Source: Elysia chlorotica
Taxonomy: Eukaryota > Mollusca > Gastropoda > Plakobranchidae
Reading direction: 5' to 3'
Assembly (NCBI GenBank): GCA_003991915.1
Contig: RQTK01000881.1
Location: 45,406-109,405, forward strand
Length of the DNA stretch: 64,000 nucleotides
This document shows positions 27,398 through 40,000 of the stretch, one piece after another. The notes beneath the pieces were generated by a model. It did not search any database and was not told the DNA's origin. It was given only the letters and a program-made list of their open reading frames with translations. The translations under genes and the position numbers were made by a program. Each line of letters opens with the position of its first letter. The stretch's first letter is position 1.

Positions 27398-28091
27398 TGA
27401 GTAAATATATCTCTATTATTACTATCCAGATATACGCCTCTAGATCTAATATATAGTTTTAGATAGTAGGCAATACTGGGCTAATAGTATTTCGGTCTAT
27501 TTGGATATATAGACAATTAATTTAATGTTAAATGTAAATACATAGGGCCTAGATTATAAGATATGGTTGCCTATGTACAAATATAAATCTTATCTAGATT
27601 TAGATCTGACATCTGGATGTAGATTAGACTGCAGATTATAAATTTTCATGCAGGGGATAGACATGCACTGCGAAGATTATGTTTCAACACAATTAGCTTA
27701 TAAGACCAGTTTGATGATTGATAGATAAAGAACGTTTTACGAATATCAGTAAAAGTGGTCAAAGTCACTGATCATCATTTTTTTTTATTTGCTTTCTAAA
27801 ATAATTTTTTTTTAATAGTAACAAATTGAAGGAAATAGCTGTATAAATTGGCACAACCAAAGTCATGTCTTATTGTCTATAGGCCTACCTAGTTATCTCA
27901 CCACGTTGTGTTATCTTACCAGAAAATATTCAGTTTTTAATATCTAATAAGATCATGACCATAAATTTATATATAATTTGTGCTATTTAATATTTGGATT
28001 ATATCATTTTTTTCAGATTTAAATTCACTGGTTAGGGAGCACCAAATTTGGGTGGTCCTCTTTCTTATTTTATTGAGATAGCTTAAAAAAG

Positions 28092-31000
28092 ATGTCAAAG
28101 AGAGTAAACCGATCTGGCCAGCCGTTGAAGAACATCACATCTGTACTGCACTCCAAAATAAACAAAATGTCATACTCTGCTGAATCAGCTGCCTCCAGCC
28201 CTTCACACTCCCCAATGTCAAACCTGGCATTTAACCTCAGTGAATTATCTACAGGAAGGTAAGTCGGGTGATATTTAACATAATAACAAATAGATATTTA
28301 TCTTATGTTGGACTGGATACTGCTCTTGTTGAAGTCTAGATATTTTACCTGCAGGTAGAACTTCTTTGAAATGTTCAAATTTAAAGAAATTCACTTTTGC
28401 TTTAGGTAGAAACATAATACATGAGCAAAATGTTGATAGAGATAAATTTTAACATTTAACAAGAGGGGATGAATTGAAGGTAAAGTATCTAGACACTAAA
28501 ATTCAACAAAAGTATCAGAATATAGTTGATATTCTTGTACCTCTTATGCTTTTTTGAAAGCCTTTCCAAAGACACTAATTTAACGTCCACCAAAACATTT
28601 ATAATATATAATATGTATATATATATATATATATATATACTACCTAGTGCTTCCCACATTGCATTTTTCTTTAATTTCACTCAATGACAAAGGCAACATT
28701 CTCCAAATTAATTATATATATATAAGTTTTACAATATTGTGATGTTGTAGGGTTTCAGAATTTTAATTACCAACCATGCAAACTAGTTAACAGAAAGTTC
28801 CTGATGATTCATATAAATCAATTTATTTTCACTTTCAGAAGGACACCGGGACTCCGAAGAAAGCTGTCTCTTTCCAGTGCGGATACCCCACCAAATGACT
28901 TTATTTTTAAGTCAGAAAACGAACATTTCCAGTCTGCTGAATCGGGTAAGTTTATAATATTTGCCAATTTGAAAATATATCTGTATTTCTTACATCATAT
29001 TTACTAATTTAGTACTGGTAATTCAAATTTTCATGCAAGATTAACAGTTCTTTCTCCGTTTCTTTTTTTTGTTGTATCTTATAAAATAATTTTATTTTCA
29101 AATGTGAGATAGATTTGTGCATTAAGATAATTAATCCCTTTGGGTTTCAAATTAATTACCCCTTCTCCACCATTTTTTTCCAAGGATTTGTCAAGGTGAC
29201 CGTAAACATTTTTTTACCAATTTGCATTAATGAACATCAGAAAAGAAAATCTGGTCACTTTGCCATTATGATGTCATACTTGGATCTTATAAAACCTTAT
29301 GAAGTTATGGACGGAATTTTGTTCCATAAGACTAAAACTAAAAAACACCCCCGAATCTGTGAAGAAAATACTCTTCTAAGAATGTGACAAAAATGATGAT
29401 TGACCAAGGTGCATATTTGAGAATTCTTTCTTTGTGCTTTTAGCTATGAACACAAGTATATTTCCTAATTTCAATACATTAAACTACTTAACTGGAAAAA
29501 AGGTTATATAACTCTGTGGATAGTACATATATGAGGTAAATTTCACATCCATTCATTAAATCAAACATCAAAATAAGTAAAGTCTTACAGCTTTCTAAAT
29601 TTTCGTTTGACAGTTTTGTTTGAACAAAAAAGACAATCCAATCAAGATTTCAATAGGCATGTATAGTTATGTTTGTATTCTAGTACATGTACTGCATTAA
29701 TTTTTAATGATAGAATTGATTCAGATTGTAAGTTTCGCGTTGGGATGGTGTTTATAAATTAAGAATACAATCTATTTTAATTAAAAAAAATCTTTAACTT
29801 TAAAATATAGGAGTCGAGCATTAATAAAATAATAGCTTAAGTACCATACCATCTTTTGGTACAATTATCTTAAGGAAACAATAACAATGGGAGGTGGATG
29901 GAGGCTGTATAGAAAAAAGGCCCCCTCCCAACTGCCGATTTGGCAAAAAGAAATTAATTGAAATAATTCTACCGAGAGTGAGTCGGTCCGTTCCGATCCG
30001 GGTCATTCATCTGTCAGTCAACGGCCAGAGGGGCAGGTGACTGCTCACATGGTGACCCATTGACCTCTGGCGGCGTCTGCTGCCCAGGGGAGCATCACCC
30101 GGACCGCGTTCTCTGCACTTTTAGCGGCGGTCAGTGCACTTAGGACCGGAGACTGTAGCGTGTGTTGGCGAAAATTGCCCAGAGAGAAATTGCCCATGAT
30201 CGATAGTTAGAAGTTGTCACTGTCGGACGTGTAGTGTAAAGACGCGCGATCTTCAAATAAAATAATAAAATCACATTATATTCGATTGAGGCGTTCATAA
30301 TTTTGTGAAGGGTATCTTAAGATTTAAACTGGTTGTGGGATTAAACTTATAACATTGTAAAAAAATAGAACATCAAGTTATTATTATGATGGGTCTGACA
30401 TTATTATGTTTTTAAAATTGACGGAGCCCTTTGATATAATACATTGATGAATTGTAAGGCATCCGCACCATATTCATTACACCTACGATCCTTGATTTTT
30501 ACTTCGCTTGTAGAATAATCTAATTAACTTCACTTCGATATTTTCACCAGTGCCATTCTTTCCACCATCCTTGTCTTCTGGTCTTTCTGTCTCGTAAATA
30601 CGTGTATTCATATATCCTTTTCCCATCTTTTCCAATATATTACTTTCCAATTTACCACCATTATAGTTCATTATACATCTAGTTCTTTTTTCCTTCAGCC
30701 CATATCACCGTCCATGCAATTCTAACCGCCAAATTCATGTGTACCCCCAACAATGACCATGCCTACGGATTTTATGTTGTTTTTGTCAAAATAAAGCAAT
30801 AAATATTTAAGACTGTTTAAAATCAAAACGTATTTAACTCTTATCCCTGACCATTATAACCCCCCCCCCCCTTTTTTTTTTATAAAGACCACATACACCG
30901 CTCGACATAAAATGTTGTGGAATCAATTTTCCTTTTTTTGCTTGGCTATGCGCTCACCAAACTGTTCCCTAATGTTCTCGCCTTATTGATTAGGACTTGG

Positions 31001-34000
31001 AAAACGCGTGCGGGTTCGCTTTTCCAACGGATTCCTCGAATGGGGAGACAGCTGCTTCTTTTCATAGCCGTCCCCACCATCCAATGTTCGAGTCCCTAAC
31101 AAAAGACCCTCAACGAGACAGCTTGGTTGCGCTTGGCTTAGCTTAGGAGACTGCGACAGGGCAATACAACCAAGCTCTAAGCCCCAGTCACGTATTCCAC
31201 CAATATTATCGTTGGCACTTTTATTGTCAGGACCCGGGGTCTCGTTCTCGAGCTCATTATGCGACACCTGCTCATGATCATTTGCACGAAAGAGATTACA
31301 TAGTGCTTGTCTTCTTGAATAAAGTATAAGTACTTTTTTGCATCGTCTACAATTTAAACACGGATATAGTAAGTGCGCTTTTTATAGTGAAGTTTGGCTG
31401 TGGGCAGTGGGAGATTGTAAACAGTTACTAGCAACGCGTTCGTTTTAACGCTCGTAGTACAAGATTAAGGAATATCCACGTCATAAATTTGTTTCGTTTG
31501 TCTTCGAAATTATGAAGTCGACTCAAACGTTTCATGCTATACTTTAAACATTTCGCGGGCTTTGTCGCCTAAACGCCCACATCCGGCTGTGTCGGTTTAT
31601 TCATCCACTCCCGGATTTTTGAACATAAGCTTCCAAACATACCTTCAAACATGATTGATGTTTTGATCAGATGTGTAATCACCTGAGATGAAAAAAAAAA
31701 AGCCGTAGGCATGACGCGAACATAAGGAGGGTTTTGCTTTCTCTCGCTTTGTTGTACGTAGGCTACATAATTGTATCCGCTCTTAAACACTCAACATTGA
31801 AATTCTCAACAGCTTTCTAACTTATACCAGCACTATTTTATGGGTTTTATAAGGTTTCATAAAACAGATTATGAGAAAAAAGACAACAACAAACTAAAAC
31901 TGTAACTACTCAAATGGGTTTAATAACTATAATATGATAGAATTGGACGATCTTCTAGCCATACCATAAAGCAGTAAGTAGAGTGGAAAAAGACAAAAAA
32001 AATGCTCATTTTCTGTATCTGATTCTTTGTTTCATTTACCGTTAGCCATTCTCAAGCTGATTGCCGAGCTCTCAGCTTCGACAACACGCGTGCCCTTAAT
32101 TTTGCTGTGCGTGTATTTATTCATTGCTTTCTCCCCAGGCTGTTTCTCTGGATCCTCATTGGATGACTCGCCAACGCTGGAAAGGTAAGCTGGCGTTCTG
32201 ATTGGACAGACTTGTTTTGTTTACGTCACTGTCATTAATTATCTTTGCGTTTTTTTCCCCATTGACTCAAAGAGTCGAAATGTTTTAATGTGTACCCCCC
32301 TCTTTTTTCTCTCTTGAAAATCAGTTTATTTTTTCGCTACAAAAACCTTTCAAACTAAAAGTCGGTTACACTAGGCTTTCCCAAAAAAATAGGTATACGC
32401 TTCAGTAACCACGTCATTCATTTTGATAAAAAGGGACTTTTTTTTACAAATTGCTAGCGCTTTTCTAATGAGGAAAGTAAAACTCTATGCTTTATATTTC
32501 CTCGTTTAAATATTGAATTTTGTATAATTCAAAAGGCGCGCATAATCAGCTGTCTATTAATAGCAACCCACTTGTGCCTACACAGTAGGCCTACTACACA
32601 CTGCGCAAGTATTTACCGTGCAGACCAGTCTCTTGTCAGGTCACGTTTTCCCCCGAGCTGCGTGCCGCGCATGCCTAGTCTCTCTGTCAAGGGCTGCGTG
32701 AGGCCACAACACATTTCGTCGGTCTACGCTGAGCAAACTTCTGCGGCCTCGGCGACACGCCATGCCCTCTCACACCTTGGCCACGCTCCCCCCTCTTATC
32801 GGAGCCGACCGTAATCGTGCCCGATTTCTCCCCCACCGCCGCTGCCCCCATCTCTAATCTTCCGAGTTGCCCTCGTGACTTGAGTTCAGGTCGGCTCGGC
32901 TGCCTTTGTTCCCTGGTCGGCGTCTGCTCTCGCGGTGCTGACCTAATTTTTCGTCCGCGGGCGGCGGGATTTTTAACCTGTTGAGCTCAGTTCTGGGAGC
33001 TGAGATAAAGAAACTGGGCCTGGCATTGACGTTATGGCCAATAAAATGAATAAATTAACAAAATAGAATGAATGAAAATCCACAACGTGCCACGAGCCAC
33101 AAACACACGATAAGTATATATACAGACAATTTCAGAGGCATTTTAATAGGATCCACCACAGGATGTGAAAAAAAAAACAAAAAAACAACAACAACAAACA
33201 AAACAAAAAACGAAAAAAAAAAACTCCCACTTGTTTGGAGAACTTAAGAAGTAAAAATATATACACTTTCCCCCGTGTATTTTAAAGTAACGCACTAAAG
33301 TATTGTCACGTAAATACTCAAGGCTTTATCGGCGTTTTTTTTTTTCTTTTCAAATTTGCACCTTTCCAATCTTATTAGTTTATTATAAGTGAATTTTGGT
33401 TGTGTAATTCCTAACGACAATGCACGAATTAAAGTTTGATACTCCAGTCCCTCTCATTCTAATATTTTCCTAAGTACCATTTTGGAGGTATCAGCACAAG
33501 GACCCGGTTATTCAAACCCAAGGGCAACAGACCAAAACATATACACACACACACCCACACAATTTTTAACGGGCAGAGCAACCCTACCGAGAGACTGTTC
33601 ACGCTCAGAAACAGTCTGCTCTTTACAAAGGTGTGCGCATTATAACCTACGTAGAATACGCGGGAAGGGGGAGGGGGGTTGCAAGGTGCAAGGTTAAAAA
33701 AAAAAAAAGAAACACATACTTAGTTCGCAAATTTAGTGCAAGTGGGGCGTGGAACGCGAAGGGATAAAAGGGTAAAAGCTGGTGGCAAAATATTGCCATT
33801 GAATGTTCTCAACAGAGGAGTGCGAAGCCGCCTATGTGTTAATGTGGCCATCTGGTTTCGAGATCATTAAGAGTAAGACCAGCGACCAATTCACCTGCGT
33901 CCAGCGGCCTAATTATATCGCACTGGGCCCGAGATGAGGTAACCAGTCGTAACTTGTGTCCCATCTGGCCCGTCCATCACAGACTCGCGGCCCTCGCCCA

Positions 34001-37000
34001 CTCAGGGAAAGTCCCAAAAAGATTCAGGTCAGGGGCGAGCCCGTCTCCCAAAGGCTGACTGAATCAAAGCCAAAGCTTTAGGGAAATGGTCCACAAGGTC
34101 CAGTCGGTAGGCCTAGTCTAAGATCCTTAGATGTTGCATTAATCTTTTTGGGGAATTTGATCAAGGACGCCCTCGTCACAATGTCCGCTCATCTCAGGAT
34201 AATGCCTGGGGTTGTCTGGTCTATCTTATTGTTCCACCAAAGCACTCTTAAGGAAACACCATGGTGATTATGCTTGTAGAAGATAACAGTGTAGGACCAA
34301 GCCAGCAGATTAGCCGAGAACTGTACAATTGGTTTTCTTGAGATTGTGCCTAACGTCTTGGCGCGAATCCTACCGTGCACCTTCATATGCTAAAACAAAC
34401 AAAAAACCAACAACGAAAATCCACCGCCAAAATGCAACAGTGATAGGTTTTCCAGTATACCGGTATATTATTACTTTTGTAAGAGTCTTGTTGTGATGCA
34501 TTTTGTCTAATGCAGTATACGTTTACTATTAATTTTACATCGCACTCCCCTCCTCCCCGCCGCCATTTTTGTACCCATTCAAAAATACACGACATAACAA
34601 GTGACATGACAAGAGATAAAACTCAATGGCAGCTCTTGACTTTGAAAACTCCTAACTCTTATTCCGGCTCTTCTTTCTTCCTTTTCCCTTTCGTCATTAT
34701 TTCACCATAGAGAATTGCGAGTTGTTATTTTCCTTAGTTAGAAATGCAGCCCATTTTTCTTCACAAACGCGTAACCGATAGCGTTTTTTTTCTTCTTCTT
34801 TTTAATTGAGCTCGGAACTAATGGGGCTACAAATCTAGTACAATGGGAGCGTGGTTTGGTGCATCGTTTCACTTTCTAATTACGTTACGAGGCTATCGTA
34901 ATGGACACTGATATTGAATAGTAATACTGCTGTGGCAGAGTCCGCCCATGGGCCCATGGGACTGTCAGACCAACAGATAGTTTGGGCCTGCCCAGGGCAA
35001 CGTTGTTCTGCTCACATTGCTTGGTTTCATGGCTGATAGAGCAGGCTAAGTGGTCAGCCTGTGATCTCCCCACAGATACTGAATGATAGGCCCAGCCGCA
35101 CTGTCAGTGCCCTGGTGTTTTTGGCGGGAGCGTGCCCTCCTTTCTCTTTGTTTTGCACCAGGCGTCGGTAGTAGTACGTTGCTATATAACATGTACTTCC
35201 ACGTGGCTCAGTGACTAGAAACTACGCCCTGCAAATCCGTGCCTCAGCTGTCACTGACCGACTGGGCGTGATTCAGCAGTCTGTATTTAATACTCTCAAG
35301 ACCCCACTCCACGCCCAAATTCGACTTGTACCTGTAGGTACCGTGCTGATTCTGCTTAAGGTTAATGCCTTAATCCGACCCAGATGGTCCAGATTAGGTA
35401 TAGGAGTATACTAGAGTGTGAAGAGCACTTCCCTCAAACAGAAAGGCCCTTGATTTCTCTTTTTTTTTTTGTATTTTGTTGCATGGTACAGACACACACA
35501 CACATTTTTTGCAAGGGAAAATTCATAACTTAAGATTGATAATATTGAAGAAAAAAAAGAAAGAAAAAAACCAACACAAAATCAAGACAAAACGTTTAGG
35601 GCAACCCTGTTACGCACGACGATTTACTCCAATAACCTGATATCCTTTATCCCCTTTAAAAAAAAAAAAATTAACCCCCACTCGTTAGAGGCCGTGCGTC
35701 GAGTTAAACACCTGAAACAAAAAGTTATGTCTATTACCTAATTGGATTTGCGTCACTGGGCTTTTTTTTATAAGACGGGTCAAATAGCTGAGATTCGAAC
35801 CTCGGACCTCCTACTCCTCAGTCCAGAGCACCCCCGATGCGCACTTGCTAAACAGCCTGGTTATGCGAAATGTACAATGTATTATTAATTAATGTCACTG
35901 TGTTAACCAAGCAAATTGGTTACAAGCATTGCCAGTAATAACTGGGCAAACCAGGCCGGCTTGGTCACCTATTGAGCGAACAATTTCTCCTAGGAATCGC
36001 GTGTAAATTAACCTCCAATATCACGCTCTCCCGTGTTACCATGTAGATCTACACCCCAAAACGTCATGCGTATCAGATATACCGCGTGTCTGATCACAGC
36101 TCGTTACTATTGCCATGGCAACCTTCGTTCACCCGCCGCCTGTTAGTCAAGCCATTTGAATACTATAGGTGTCAGTCGCGTGTCATGGTACATGAATGGA
36201 TGGAAATAGGAGATATGGAGAGGAGGGTGTAGATCTACATGTATATAACCTACCGTTATCAGCTCTTACCACATGGCATGCGATTTGTGATAAGCTTTGC
36301 ATTCGCCTTGCCTTACACTAGCTCGATCTAAGACCTAAACCATCTTGTAAGAAATGACCAGGACTGTCTTTAATAATTTGGTACAGTGTAATTTGCGATT
36401 TCTGAATGCATGCAGAAAAAGACCATTTGTCTCAATGTCCCATCCCACCTTCTATTTACTATGTATTTTTGTAGTAAATATCTGCAATAAAAGTGTATAT
36501 TGAAGTGGAATTTGTTAAAATTTCATGTTCATGAACCACTTCAGCCTAACTTACAAGGAATAATTTGATATAAAAAATCTATTTTTTTGGTTAATTAATA
36601 ATACATTTACATGTATTAAAGGAATATAATATTTTGAAACAGGAATCAGTACCTAAACTATATTTATCAATCAGTAAAAATAAACCGTTGTGCACGTCTA
36701 AAACATGATCATTGTATTATTATAATTCATCATTTTATAGTGAGATGTAACATACACAAAACAAAACCAACTATTGGAACTATTGACAAAAATAAGATTT
36801 CAGAATAATCGAAATATTTTTTAAAGATTTTTGCAAACAAGAAGATGACAAGTGTACTACGATGTCTTTTGGGCGGAAGTCAAGCCATTTGAATACTAAT
36901 AGGTGTCAGTCGCGTGTCATGGTACATGAATGGATGGAAATAGGAGATATGGAGAGGAGGGTGTAGATCTACATGTATATAAACTACCTTTATCAGCTCT

Positions 37001-40000
37001 TACCACATGGCATGTGATTTGTGATAAGCTTTGCATTCGCCTTGCTTTACACTAGCTTGATCTAAGACCTAATCTTGTAAGAAATGACCAAGACTGTCTT
37101 TAATAATTTAGTACAGTGTAATGTTGCGATTTCTAAATGCATGCAGAAAAAGACCATTTATCTCAATATCCCATCCCACCTTCTATTTCCTATGTATTTT
37201 AGACCCCCTCCTCCTTAAAAAAAAAAAAATTTGTATCGTCGTCACTCACCTATAATTCATGTCCTCCATGTACAAGATTTGTAGTAAATATCTGCAATAA
37301 AAGTATCTTGAGGTGGAATTTCTTTAAATTTCATGTTCAGGACCCACTTCAGCCAAACTTACAAGGAATACTTTGATAGCAAAAATCGTAAATTGTTTGA
37401 ATTTTTCTGTTCATCATTGATACACTTTCATGTATTAAAGGAATGCAATATTTTGAAACAAGAATCAGTAATTAAATTCTTTTTATCAGTCAGTTTCAGT
37501 AAAAAAAAATCATTGTGTGTTTGTAAAACATGAACATTGTCTTATTATTATTCGTCATATAGTGAGATGTAACATACAAAAAAGAAAAAAATACTCGAAC
37601 TATTGACTAAAGTGAGAGATTCAAAATAATGGAAATGTATTTTTTAAAATTTTTTGCAAAACAAAAAGGTCACATATGTAACACAGTCTTTTTTGAATGG
37701 GGGCAGAAGGTCATTCCCTTTGCGAAGCTTGCCGTCAAACAAATTAAACTGAATAACAGAACTTTAAATGTACCTGAGAAATGCCAATTATCTGGGTGAT
37801 TGAGTCATGAATTACCAAATCTTTTCCTAGATCCGTGTAGTTACTCTTCGGTTTTTTCCGTTTTAAATTTGTCCAATTTACAACAATTGTTCAATATTTC
37901 AATTGAGTGAAAGATTTTTATTTTACTTTTTGATCCTATTTTTTTCTTCCTCTTTTCTAGTCTCACCCTGCAACGGTTCACAGCTGAACGTTACCCAGAT
38001 GTTCCTCTGGAGGCCTTTTCTGTGAAGTAAGGGAGAATTCTTTTAGGCTTACACACATACTTTTCAGCCTAACAGATTGTCAGGAAAATCCTTTTTTTTT
38101 TTCTTCAAAGAATGTATTAATTACGAAAGGATTTTCTATAAAAAGTAGTTGGCTCAAAAGCAGTACATTTTCACATGTTATGACTCATATATATTTTGTT
38201 CAAGAGTTGAGTTTATGGCAGTACATATTAACTGACACATTTGACTTAAATAACTCTACTGGTTTAAAAATATTACATATTGAAGCTTTGCCTGCTTGCA
38301 TAAATATATCAGCACATTTTACCTTGATTTAAAAGCCTAAATATTTTTAATTATGTATTATTCTTATGTTAATATTTTTTATTATATAGTTTCACAACTG
38401 TTTGTATTTTAATACAGTTTTTACCTTTTATCTGGTCATACTTCAAAAAAAAGTCAATAATTAATATTTCATGCTTCATGAAATGAAAGATAATTAAATA
38501 ACTGCATTATTGTATTGAAATGACTTTTCTGAAGATGGCAGGATGACGACGTCAACTGGTGTTCTTTCAAGAAACTAAATTATTTTTAAATTTGATTTTG
38601 CAGAAAAAGAACAATTTCCTTCAGAAGATTTAGCTCTGAGCCAGTAAGTGAAAGGGTTAAATTAAATCAGTTTCCTTAGGAGTAAACTTCATCTCTTTTA
38701 CCTCTGCAAATGTTAGAAATAAAAGTTAAAAAAAAAGCAAAGCAGCAAATGTTGGTATTTAAGATCGAGGTGATATTTACTTGTTTTGAATTAAGCCAAT
38801 GAAACCAAAGTATTCTATTGCATTAAAACAAAAATAAAATTGTTACAACATGGAATTACCAAACTGATAGTTCTGTGACACTCTTAATTGTATATAAAAT
38901 TCAACCCTATTTAGTAATAATTTATTCTGATTTGATATTTGTGAGTTTGCTTTGTCTACTTGAAAATATCTGTAAACTACTATTTTTCCTTCCTCTTAGT
39001 TGCCAGCTTTAAGACTTGACAGCCCAACTGATTTTCTTGAAGAGGATAAGGAGGAGAGTCTACCAGATTCCAGCGCTAAGGATCAAGATGAAGGCACTAA
39101 AGGTTTTTCCCACTACAACTCTGATGAAACTTGCTCCCAGGATAGTGGTCTCGGCATGGAGCATGACAGGGTTAGTGCAGAATTATAGCTGTAAGCTTCA
39201 CTCCAACGTTGCTCTGTTAATTAAACATGTAGAACCTTATAAAATCAAAAGGTATAAAAAAGATTGGATGGATTCACAGTAATTCTATTTTGATTACTTC
39301 AAATGGGTACATGTTTTTATAGGATAAACTTTGAAACTGAAAGCCCCTGTGTGCAATAGAAGTGTTCATTTGAAAATCTGATCACATTTGCGCAATAGAA
39401 GTGTTCATTTGAAAATCTGATCACATTTGCGCAATAGAAGTGTTCATTTGAAAATCTGATCACATTTGCGCAATAGAAGTGTTCATTTGAAAATCTGATC
39501 ACATGTGTGCAATAGAAGTGTTCATTTGAAAATCTGATCCCATGTGTGCTTTTAGGAGTTTGAAGCAATATATTTAAAAAAAAAAAGTCATCCCTGCCTT
39601 GATAATTTATAATTGGTTTACTTGGTTTTGTACCATGGCATAATTTTGTCAGTTACATAGGAAGTGTTCATTACTCACTTATTGTGAAAATTTTCTTGAT
39701 TCCCCCAGCTGTCCCAACTGTCTAATAGAGGTTCAACATCGAGTTTTGAGGACAGTTGTTCTATGTACTCATCTACGTCATCACTGCCCCAAATGGATAG
39801 ACTGCCCTCCCTAGAAGATGTTTGGAATGATATGGTAAGCATCACATTCATACAATTGTCTACAACATTCCCGTTGCCTCTATCTACAGGGAATAGATGT
39901 GAATAGCAAGATTAATATATCTATCTTTTGCTCTTGAGCGTGATCACATTAACCCGTTAATTTTGTAGCAATATACGACACCAGATATCTCAACCATTTG

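Noticed and set aside
29115..29387. 90-codon frame in cdc25 intron 2 with a possible AG start
   Set aside because: No matching donor in frame, and including it would break the clean phase join between exons 2 and 3.
30983..31267. 94-codon minus-strand frame in cdc25 intron 2
   Set aside because: Looks mildly protein-like, but without domain, splice sites or conserved motif; a transposon relic is possible and unproven.
39317..39568. Minus-strand frame with a 13-residue repeat; also considered as a CRISPR-like array
   Set aside because: The repeats are directly adjacent with no spacers, inside a eukaryotic intron; the frame stays open only because 39 is a multiple of three.
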